The notes below the pieces were generated by a model. That model was not told the DNA's origin, did no database searches, and saw only the letters and a program-made list of their open reading frames with translations. This document shows positions 7,998 to 14,807 of a stretch of 31,646 nt of DNA, in pieces; the first letter of the stretch is position 1; the number at the start of each line of letters is the position of its first letter. The stretch spans positions 1 to 31,646 of the forward strand of contig CAYWIF010000034.1 in NCBI GenBank assembly GCA_964458265.1. The letters are read 5' to 3'. Both the position numbers and the translations under genes were made by a program. Origin of the DNA: JAGVSR01 sp964458265. Its GTDB lineage: Bacteria; Pseudomonadota; Alphaproteobacteria; Rhizobiales; Hyphomicrobiaceae.

Positions 7998-8507
7998 ATG
8001 GAGGGATTTCTTCTCGATACGTCGGCGCTCTCGACCTATCTGAACGTGGACCATCAGAACCACGCAGGGGCGGCTGCGGCATTCGCGGCCATAAGTGCCG
8101 ACGCACCGGTCTTTGTTTCGATCGTGAGTCTCGGCGAGTTTGAGTTCGGTGTGCGGCTGGCCGAAGCCGCATCGAGTAAGAGAATGGTCGAGTATCGCGA
8201 GCGGCTGACGGTCGTTGGTCAATATGCTCCTTTGGACATGACCAGACATACAGCGGCAGTCTATGCTGAACTGCGAAGCAAATTGGCCGCGAAGGTGCAG
8301 CGAAAGGCTAATAGCCAGAAGCCGTCCCGGTGGCTGGAAGACTGGATCGATGCCAATACCGACAAGCAGCTTCAGATTGACGAAAACGACCTCTGGATCG
8401 CCGCGCAAGCAAAGGAGCGCGACCTCACCCTTGTAACAAACGACAAGGATATGGAGGTATTTGCGGAAATTGATCCGGAAATCCGGCTTCTAAAGACCTA
8501 CGAATAA
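7998..8507 (+). CDS. PIN-domain protein (VapC-like ribonuclease fold) linked to the methyltransferase
   Basis: A 169-aa PIN protein with the acidic active-site set: D7 in LLDTSAL, E47 in SLGEFEFG, D131 in ENDLWIAAQA and D149 in VTNDKD. PIN domains are Mg2+-dependent nucleases, mostly RNases in VapBC toxin-antitoxin pairs. No VapB-type antitoxin gene is next to it. Instead it starts 4 nt after the methyltransferase stop codon, with no clear ribosome-binding site, which implies translational coupling. A longer TTG start at 7974 would overlap the methyltransferase. It may be the effector of the methyltransferase cluster, or a VapC stray whose antitoxin has been lost. Confidence 0.85.
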   Translation: MEGFLLDTSALSTYLNVDHQNHAGAAAAFAAISADAPVFVSIVSLGEFEFGVRLAEAASSKRMVEYRERLTVVGQYAPLDMTRHTAAVYAELRSKLAAKVQRKANSQKPSRWLEDWIDANTDKQLQIDENDLWIAAQAKERDLTLVTNDKDMEVFAEIDPEIRLLKTYE

Positions 8508-8532
8508 CACGTGATCAGCAGCGGGGACCGTT

Positions 8533-11500
8533 CTACGCCGCATAGCGCCCATCCGCCAGCTTCCGTGCCTGTCCGATAGCGGTGAGCGCATCCAGCACTG
8601 GTGTAACGCCCTTTGCGTTGGTGCCCTTGATGGCGCGGGCGATTTCGTTGGGAAATTGGGGCGTCTGTGATGAGGCGAGAATTGAGGCGACTGTGCTGAC
8701 TTGCTCCGCCAGAGTTTTGGGCCAAGGGACGATGGTTGCGGTGGCCGCAGCAGGCATGTCTCCAAGGTCGAGCGTTGCGTTGACTTTAGGTGCCTCAGCA
8801 CCAGGCGCCTGGAATTCTGGACGGAGCCAGCGGATTTGGCCCTTGGCCTCCTCGGCGGCGCGCGTCTTGTTGAGTGCCACCAAGCGCGCGAGGATGTCTT
8901 CGTCGGAGAGATCGGCGGGCCAGCCATAGGCTTCGGCGACGGCGCTATCGATCGAATCGTGATGCTGGCGGATCAGCGTCACTAGCCCGCGATCATGGAT
9001 GTCGCGCTCCTTGTCGGTCAGCGCGCGGCCCGCTTTCAGCGCCTCCAGCACATTATAAAGGCCGGTCAGGGCCAGGTCGTCATGCGCGGCCAGCACCTGC
9101 TTGCGCAGCGCGTCGAGTGCTTCGGCCTCGGCGCGGATGCGATCTTTGAGCGCATTGGGGACGTCTGCGGGGAAAGGGAATGGATCGAAACATCTTTGTT
9201 TGTTGTATCGGGGTCGCGTCTCAAGCGCGCCCTTCGCTCGCTGCATCCATACCAAATGGATTTTGCTTGAAAGAGTGCCGAGGATGAAAGCATCGGAGCT
9301 TCCCACAACGACCAAACCACCTTCAGGAAACTGAGGCGGTTCAAGAAAAACAAAAAAGCGATGTTTGGCTGTTTCGGTAGTCACGATGAAGCGTTCGCAC
9401 CCAGCAAGCGCTCCACGCAATTCCGTGTTGCGCCGGCCAAATTTCCACCATTGAAGCCTACGGCTGTCTTCGTTGTTCTCGTCCCGCTCGGGCTTAACGT
9501 GATTGAAAATATGGCTGTAAAAGGTTGGATAGTCTCGGCGAAGGACGTCCTCCTCCAAGTGATCCACGTCGATTACATATTTTCCCTTCCAGCGATCCGT
9601 AATGTCTTTGCCGCCATAATACGGCTTGAGAACCCCAAGTTCTTGAGCGGGGAGCTGAGCAAGCCAGTTTTCGGCGTGCTTACCGCCAATGATAAAGCCC
9701 GCGCCAAATGTCTTGATACCCGGCGAACAGATACCGTCGTTAGATTTTAGTGGTTTGGCCGATTTGACGTCGTTGCTTATGTTGAGGGTAGCGCTGATAG
9801 GCCCTGACTTCTCTGAAAACAGAATGATGTTTGGAGCATCGCGCTCATCGACGATTTGCAGCAATCGGCCATCGGCTTTTCCTGCAGTTCCGACGGTCAT
9901 GGCTATCCTGACGGCGGCAGAACCCTTTTCGTCAACCCAGGGATGGTCGGCTATCGCATAAGGTATCGACAAACCGCCCTTCGTCGCTTCCACATGCGGG
10001 CGGAGAACCTTCGTGTTGAACTGCTGCGTTATTGTCGCAGAGGTAATGAACCCAAAACGCCGTATTTGCTTGGTGCGAGCCAAATTTGCCGCCCGATCCC
10101 ACCAGTGCATTACATAGTCGGCTGAGAGCTTTACCTTTGAAGCCGATTTGAGCGCCGTTAGGTATGGACGCCCAAGATACTCAACTGCGCGCTTGCCTTT
10201 GCCTATGAACGGCGGATTACCGACTATGAAATCAGACTTGGGCCATTTTGCTTGCCGGGGCTTCACATACCGATAGACCTCGACGCGGGCATCTTGATCG
10301 GGAACTTCTTTGCCCGTGACGGGATGCTTCTTTTTGGTTTCGCCATCCCAACGAGTGAGCGGCTTGCCATGCTCATCCCGCTCTAGCACTTTCTGTTCGC
10401 AATCGATCAGGGCATCGCGGTTCTCGATAGTCTTCACATCGCGCAGCACGGGTTCGGGCGGCACTTTGCCTTCGCCGTTCACGCGGAAATGCCATTGCAG
10501 ATAGCCAATCCAAAGCACGAGCTGGGCAATCGCCGCCGCGCGCGGGTTGATCTCGATGCCAAGGAAGTTTTCGGGTGTGATCGTATGGCCGCTCAGCTCC
10601 GCAACAGTTTGCTTTTCCCCGTCAGGTTCAAGTTCGGCCAGCCGCCCGATCACTTCGCCTTCCAGCTCCTTCATCCGCGCGAGCGCGACATAGAGGAAGT
10701 TGCCGGTGCCGCAGGCTGGATCGAGGACTTTGGTCTGCGCGAGTTGCGCGTGGAATTTCTCAATGACAGCGCGAGCCTCATCCGGCTTGCCCTGATCAAT
10801 GAGTTGGCCAGCGGCGGCCTGCACCCCTGCCCAGTCGGCGCGCAATGGCTCCATGATGGTCGGCATCACTAGCCTTTCGACATAGGCGCGCGGGGTGTAA
10901 TGCGCGCCCAGCTTGGCGCGTTCCTTCCCGTCAAGCGCGCGCTCAAGCAGGGTGCCGAAAATCGCGGGTTCGACATGGTTCCACTTGTGCGTCGATGCCT
11001 CGATCAGCAACCCGATTTCGTCGGCATTGAGATCGATGGCGGTCGTGTCCTTGAACAGATAGCCGTTGAAGCGCAGAACAGTCTCGCCAGCTTCGCCCAG
11101 CACTCCGGCAAGCCCGCCCTTGTCCATCGCCTGCCACAGCGATGACAGGTTGGGCGCGAAATTTTCCGGGCGCTTCTGCATCCGGGTCAGGAAGTCTGTG
11201 AAGCTGCCTTCCGGAATCAGCTGCACATCCTCGGCAAACATCGTGAACAGGCAGCGCATCAGGAAATCGGCGACGCGAGTCGGGTTCTGCTCGCGCTTTT
11301 CCAGCCGTTTGGAAAGCTCGGCCAGGTGCCCGGCAATTTCGCGGGTGACGCGCGCGGCTTCCTTTGAAGGGTCAAGGCTGAGCGGGTCAGTCCAGATCGA
11401 CGCCAGACGCGCGCGGACCTCTTCGTCCCGGAGATCGTCCAGCCCGATGCGGAAGCGCGCGGCATCGGGGAACTGGGTGTACTGCTTTCCCGTCCCGCTG

Positions 11501-12006
11501 AAATCGGCATAGACATCAATGCAATGACCGACATCGGTGACCAGCAGGAACGGTGGCCAACCGTGATCGATCGGCAAAGCCTTGGCATAGCGCTCTGCCT
11601 GTCCGCGTGCTTCGACCATCGCCTTTGACCAAGTGGGCGTGCCGCGCTTGGCCGTTCCGCGCTTGAAGCGGACAGCGGCGGTCTGGCCGAAAATGTCGAG
11701 GTCATCCTCGCCCGCTTCGGCGGCCTTGCGGTCGGCATCGCTGCCCTGCTTGGCTTCGAGAACGAAACAATGGCGCTTGTAGGCGTCGATGCGCCCGAAG
11801 CTCTCAGTGCCGTCGGCTTCCTTCTGGAAGACACGGCGTTCGAACACATAGTCATTGTGGGTGTCATCGGTGCGGCTACCCTTCGGCGGATCAACGCCGA
11901 TCAGCGCGCACAGGCCGTTGACGAAACTTTGCGTGTTCGCGAGTTCGGAGCCGCCGGTTGGCGCCCATTCGGAAATGAAGGATTCGATTTGATCGCTATC
12001 TGACAC
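8533..12006 (-). CDS. MmeI-like type IIL/IIG restriction-modification enzyme
   Basis: A 1157-aa single-chain enzyme. The N-terminus has a PD-(D/E)xK nuclease site of MmeI spacing: D74 (GRIDAYK), nine residues, then E84-A-K86 (VLEAKQG). A helical connector leads to the GAHYTPRAYVERLV segment (about 367-380), SAM motif I LDPACGTGNF (428-437) and N6-adenine motif IV GNPPF (N597). The target-recognition region follows, containing the GGKHAENWL and LKPYYGGKDITDRW segments seen in MmeI relatives. MmeI itself is about 920 aa, so this is a long family member. Such enzymes cut one strand-modified site and protect the host by single-strand methylation. The GTG start at 12006 is the family-like choice, with a weak Shine-Dalgarno. 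It converges on the PIN gene with 25 bp between the stops. Confidence 0.9.
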   Translation of the reverse strand: MSDSDQIESFISEWAPTGGSELANTQSFVNGLCALIGVDPPKGSRTDDTHNDYVFERRVFQKEADGTESFGRIDAYKRHCFVLEAKQGSDADRKAAEAGEDDLDIFGQTAAVRFKRGTAKRGTPTWSKAMVEARGQAERYAKALPIDHGWPPFLLVTDVGHCIDVYADFSGTGKQYTQFPDAARFRIGLDDLRDEEVRARLASIWTDPLSLDPSKEAARVTREIAGHLAELSKRLEKREQNPTRVADFLMRCLFTMFAEDVQLIPEGSFTDFLTRMQKRPENFAPNLSSLWQAMDKGGLAGVLGEAGETVLRFNGYLFKDTTAIDLNADEIGLLIEASTHKWNHVEPAIFGTLLERALDGKERAKLGAHYTPRAYVERLVMPTIMEPLRADWAGVQAAAGQLIDQGKPDEARAVIEKFHAQLAQTKVLDPACGTGNFLYVALARMKELEGEVIGRLAELEPDGEKQTVAELSGHTITPENFLGIEINPRAAAIAQLVLWIGYLQWHFRVNGEGKVPPEPVLRDVKTIENRDALIDCEQKVLERDEHGKPLTRWDGETKKKHPVTGKEVPDQDARVEVYRYVKPRQAKWPKSDFIVGNPPFIGKGKRAVEYLGRPYLTALKSASKVKLSADYVMHWWDRAANLARTKQIRRFGFITSATITQQFNTKVLRPHVEATKGGLSIPYAIADHPWVDEKGSAAVRIAMTVGTAGKADGRLLQIVDERDAPNIILFSEKSGPISATLNISNDVKSAKPLKSNDGICSPGIKTFGAGFIIGGKHAENWLAQLPAQELGVLKPYYGGKDITDRWKGKYVIDVDHLEEDVLRRDYPTFYSHIFNHVKPERDENNEDSRRLQWWKFGRRNTELRGALAGCERFIVTTETAKHRFFVFLEPPQFPEGGLVVVGSSDAFILGTLSSKIHLVWMQRAKGALETRPRYNKQRCFDPFPFPADVPNALKDRIRAEAEALDALRKQVLAAHDDLALTGLYNVLEALKAGRALTDKERDIHDRGLVTLIRQHHDSIDSAVAEAYGWPADLSDEDILARLVALNKTRAAEEAKGQIRWLRPEFQAPGAEAPKVNATLDLGDMPAAATATIVPWPKTLAEQVSTVASILASSQTPQFPNEIARAIKGTNAKGVTPVLDALTAIGQARKLADGRYAA

Positions 12007-12063
12007 TGATTGTCTTTAGACGTCGAACGCCAATACTCGCAATCAACAAACGGCGTGGCAGTT

Positions 12064-12228
12064 TCATTTGGAATCAACACCCTCATCGATCGCAAGCCGA
12101 TTCCGCGCATATCGCCGCTCGCCGGTGCGGATAAGTGCCCCCTTCTCGACAAGATCGGCAAGATCGCCGGTCGCGGTGGCAAGTGCCACCCCGGTAACCG
12201 TCCAGTAATTTCCGGCATTCAACCCCAT
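12064..12228 (-). pseudogene. Winged-helix fragment between the fic and restriction genes
   Basis: A 54-aa frame, MGLNAGNYWTVTG..., contains ATATGDLADLVEKGALIRTG and ERRYARNRL, the recognition helix and wing typically seen at the C-terminus of Fic-family and other winged-helix regulators. It starts 10 nt inside the end of the fic gene in another frame and has no long N-terminal part. It is therefore either the shifted C-terminal tail of the Fic protein or a relic of a different Fic gene. The segment before ATATGDL looks too short for a complete winged helix, suggesting an internal deletion. It may still be translated by coupling. Confidence 0.5.
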
Positions 12229-13685
12229 TTGAGTTTGGCGTCGCTGCCTTCGGCGAACGCATTGGTCACGGCCAAATCGGCGCGCGCGCGCTCCAGATCG
12301 GTCCAGTCGATCCGATGGGTGTAGGATTGCGCGACATCGAGCATCCGAATGAGCGGGTCGGTGAGGCCGTTATGTGAGAATGCCTTGAGCGCGCCAAGAT
12401 AGTCGGTTCGATAGGCCGTGGGGATGACGATGCGTTCCTGATCCCGGGCCACGAGTTCGGCGTTCATCATGATCCGCGCGATTCGCCCGTTGCCGTCGGC
12501 GAAAGGATGCACCTCCGCGACCAGCACCATCATATAGACAGCGCGCTGGAACGGATCGTCCAAAGCCCGAAGAAACTCAAAGCCGCGCTCCAGGGTGCCA
12601 TCGACCAAATCGGGCGCAACGAACACGGTGTTACCCGCGCGATTTTCCCGCTCCTTGAACGCGCCCGGCGCTTTGTCCGGGCGGGCTTCCATCACCGTTG
12701 CGTGGCGCTGGCGCAGCAGATCGCGGAAGGTCGCGAAGTCGGACGGAAGCACCTTCAGATGCCCCAGATCCGACACGACGCGAAATGTCCCCAGGACATC
12801 GTGCGCGTCGGCGGGCCGTTCTTGCGGGATGACACCCTCAAAGATGATTTCAGCGGCTTCCTCGACGGTAAATTCGGCGCCTTCGATGAAGTTCGAGAAA
12901 TAGGCTTCGAAGAAGGCCAGCGTGGAATTGGCCTCACCGGCGCGGGCCGGCGCAGGCCGACGTTCGACAAACGTGTCGCGCAGCGCCGAGAACAGAGTCT
13001 CGAACAGGCGGATGCGGTCAGGATCGAAAGGCTGGCCGGCATGGCGCGCCTTGCCGACCGCGCTTGATAGGTCGCCGTCGCGGGTGCCGAGCAAACTGCC
13101 GATCAGCTCATTGAGTTCGGCGGCTTCCGCTTCATATCCCAACTGCGGTGCGATTGCCTTGGCATCGTCGCGCAGCCGGTTGGCCGCAGCCTCGCCTTGC
13201 TGGCGGATCAGCGCATCGAGGCGTTTTTCAAGTTCATCGCGCGACATCGTGCGGGCCAGGCGTCCGCCCCGCGCGCGCGATTCCCGGAGGTTCTCAAGAT
13301 AGGCACGCGGGATGGACGCGAGCCGGACGCCAGCGAAGGGGCGATCGCTTTCAAGCGGCTGCGGCCCGGTGCGCGGCCGGAAGGTCAGCCCGGGCAGCTG
13401 GATCTCACGCTTCTTGGAGGAAATCAGAAAAACCGAGCCGTCCTCGGCCGGTTTGTTCTCGAGTGCCGTCCGGTCGGCGATCACCGCATCGGGATAGTAG
13501 GCAGCAACAAGGCCATGCCAATTGCGCCGGATAAGACGTGCAGGCTCGTCGTCCAGATTCCGGGTATAGAGGCGCGATCCGAGCTTGCGGAGCTGGCCAC
13601 GCTCAACGGCCTCGTAAACGGCCTTCGAGATCGCGCTGTCGGAGACGAAGACCTCGGGCAGCGCTGCGATGGAAAATTCGGGCAT
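12219..13685 (-). CDS. AbiEi-like N-terminus fused to a Fic domain
   Basis: A 488-aa protein. The N-terminal ~230 residues resemble AbiEi-type antitoxin/regulator proteins: a short winged helix, then LYTRNLDDEPARLIRRN (39-55), an IADRTALE segment (69-76) and LPGLTFRPRTGPQPLESDRP (97-116). The C-terminal half is a Fic domain with the catalytic loop HPFADGNGR (393-401), whose histidine transfers AMP or another nucleotide moiety to target hydroxyls. SNFIEG (264-269) matches the inhibitory (S/T)xxxE(G/N) helix, placed N-terminal to the Fic core as in class II, so the enzyme is probably auto-inhibited. The start at 13685 (MPEFSIAALPEVF) has GGAGG 5 nt upstream; the longer frame to 13793 lacks support. 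It is probably a defence or toxin-type gene transcribed towards the restriction enzyme. Confidence 0.88.
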   Translation of the reverse strand: MPEFSIAALPEVFVSDSAISKAVYEAVERGQLRKLGSRLYTRNLDDEPARLIRRNWHGLVAAYYPDAVIADRTALENKPAEDGSVFLISSKKREIQLPGLTFRPRTGPQPLESDRPFAGVRLASIPRAYLENLRESRARGGRLARTMSRDELEKRLDALIRQQGEAAANRLRDDAKAIAPQLGYEAEAAELNELIGSLLGTRDGDLSSAVGKARHAGQPFDPDRIRLFETLFSALRDTFVERRPAPARAGEANSTLAFFEAYFSNFIEGAEFTVEEAAEIIFEGVIPQERPADAHDVLGTFRVVSDLGHLKVLPSDFATFRDLLRQRHATVMEARPDKAPGAFKERENRAGNTVFVAPDLVDGTLERGFEFLRALDDPFQRAVYMMVLVAEVHPFADGNGRIARIMMNAELVARDQERIVIPTAYRTDYLGALKAFSHNGLTDPLIRMLDVAQSYTHRIDWTDLERARADLAVTNAFAEGSDAKLKWG

Positions 13686-13794
13686 TAGCGCCTCCGTCTG
13701 AGGCCCATATCTGAATTTTTGGGGTTTAGCAATGGCAAAATCCGAAAAAACGAGACTTAGTGTTTGAAGGTGCGGAGCTAGCCCGGCAAACACT

Positions 13795-13841
13795 CGAATT
13801 TTCGATACTTATCGTGCCACAATTCCGAATTTTCGATCATT
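13795..13841. repeat. Two direct copies of CGAATTTTCGAT upstream of fic
   Basis: CGAATTTTCGAT occurs at 13795-13806 and again at about 13830-13841. The related CCGAATTTTCC occurs at the fic start codon on the other strand. The copies lie in the fic upstream region and may be operator half-sites. Confidence 0.4.
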
Positions 13842-13874
13842 AAGTAGTCGCTGCGGTTTGCCCCGATCTCGGCA

Positions 13875-13930
13875 TGATCGATAGAACAGCATTCTATCGA
13901 TCACAATTTGGGCTATTTCTGATCGATAGA
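13875..13930. promoter_or_regulatory. Perfect 12-bp palindromic operator plus a third half-site
   Basis: TGATCGATAGAA (13875-13886) and TTCTATCGATCA (13892-13903) are exact reverse complements around a 5-nt spacer. A third copy of the half-site, TGATCGATAGA, begins at 13920. The layout of one dyad and an extra half-site is typical of a repressor operator or a recombinase arm/accessory site. It lies about 190 bp upstream of fic and about 185 bp from the tRNA-Leu remnant. No cognate regulator gene is adjacent. Confidence 0.6.
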
Positions 13931-14060
13931 CGCTTCGCGGAGTCGATGTTGGCGATGGCCGAATCCCGTCCGGGCTTCCAACGGCCAGCATGACAATGCC
14001 GTTCGATTGTCATTTCGCCGACGCGGGGCGCGGCCCGTGTGGGCCGCTCTGCCCCGCTTG

Positions 14061-14103
14061 GGCATGATCCCGCCACCGTGCGGCGGCGTAACCGGATCAT
14101 GCC
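14061..14103. repeat. 10-bp perfect inverted repeat beside the tRNA remnant
   Basis: GGCATGATCC (14061-14070) and GGATCATGCC (14094-14103) flank a short inner hairpin. The element sits 10 bp from the CCA end of the tRNA-Leu fragment. It may be the natural terminator behind the tRNA gene from which the sequence derives, or part of the attachment site. Confidence 0.45.
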
Positions 14104-14112
14104 AAAGAAGGC

Positions 14113-14166
14113 TGGTGCGGGTGGTCGGGCTCGAACCGACACTCCTTGCGGAACGGGATTTTGAAT
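14113..14166 (-). mobile_element. Attachment-site remnant: 3' half of a tRNA-Leu(CAA) gene
   Basis: Read on the minus strand, it runs from the anticodon loop (ATTCAAAATCCC, anticodon CAA) through a long class-II variable arm (CGTTCCGCAAGGAGTG) and the T-arm (GGTTCGAGCCC) to an acceptor strand ending in CCA at 14113. The 5' half (acceptor, D-arm and 5' anticodon stem) is missing; AT-rich unrelated DNA starts exactly at the anticodon loop. This breakpoint is a classic crossover site of tyrosine recombinases, so it is read as an att site and not as a functional tRNA gene. No integrase gene is seen next to it. Confidence 0.75.
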
Positions 14167-14330
14167 TGCTTTTGAGTCAGGTAAAAATGATTCTAATACG
14201 TTATAATATATAGCTATTTCTTAATATCTCTGCGCTAGTGTGCTAATCAATGTGCTAATCTGATGGCAAAAAATCCCCGCAATTTCGCCCTCAAAATGCA
14301 CATTTGGAGGTGATTTGGCCCTTAGCGGCT
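14167..14330. other. AT-rich att-flanking DNA with TGTGCTAATC direct repeats
   Basis: This stretch is much more AT-rich than its surroundings. It contains two exact 10-bp direct repeats TGTGCTAATC at 14239-14248 and 14251-14260, preceded by the similar TGCGCTAG at 14231. Such repeats next to a tRNA-derived core resemble integrase arm-binding sites. No gene is supported here. Confidence 0.45.
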
Positions 14331-14807
14331 CTACCCCGGCAAATCGCGCTCAGCGCCCTTCTGCTGGGCCTTGGCTCTTCTGTCCACTTCCCGCCTCAAC
14401 AGGACAAGGAAAGCCGCCATGCGGACGCGATTGGCGTTGCTCTGATCGGGATTGTTCTGCGCACGGTCAAGCAACTTGTCGATGATCTCGGCGGGGTGGC
14501 GGTCGAGTTCGTCCATCACTTGACGGTCATGGCTCGACATGCCGATCACCGCACCGGACGGCCACCGCTCGATCATGGCGTCCATTACGCTCGCGTTGAT
14601 AATGTCATCAGGCAAGGCACTGGTCGGCTTGCTGACATAATAGGTCCGCGTGGCGATTTCGGCGATGGTCGCCAGCGCCTCGTTCACTTGGACGCGATGC
14701 GCCGCAGCTTCGGTTTCCATCACATCGACGCGCGCGGACAGCGCCGCCATCCCTTCGGCAATATCGGTCAGCAACGCCAATAGCGGATCGTCGTGGGTGT
14801 CGCTCAT
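14331..14807 (-). CDS. Hypothetical protein coupled to traA
   Basis: A 158-aa soluble protein, MSDTHDDPLLALLTDIAEGM..., with an N-terminal helical, coiled-coil-like stretch (about residues 10-55), a DDIINASVMDAMIERWPSG segment in the middle and a basic C-terminal helix (LRREVDRRAKAQQKG). Its ATG overlaps the traA stop (ATGA, 14804-14807), so translation is coupled to the relaxase. No family is recognised with confidence. Its position suggests a transfer accessory function. Confidence 0.75.
   Translation of the reverse strand: MSDTHDDPLLALLTDIAEGMAALSARVDVMETEAAAHRVQVNEALATIAEIATRTYYVSKPTSALPDDIINASVMDAMIERWPSGAVIGMSSHDRQVMDELDRHPAEIIDKLLDRAQNNPDQSNANRVRMAAFLVLLRREVDRRAKAQQKGAERDLPG

Noticed and set aside
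13809..13991. 60-aa minus-strand frame across the dyad upstream of fic
   Set aside because: Much of it is simply translation of the palindrome; no ribosome-binding site or family similarity.
14113..14166. Functional tRNA-Leu gene
   Set aside because: Only the 3' half is present; acceptor 5' strand, D-arm and 5' anticodon stem are missing.
13795..14260. CRISPR array
   Set aside because: Repeats here are two or three copies of 10-12 bp without regular spacers; no cas genes anywhere in the window.
14263..14313. Short frame (MAKNPRNFALKMHIWR) as an integrase N-terminus
   Set aside because: Only 16 codons and not recognisably like a tyrosine recombinase; insufficient to call a relic.
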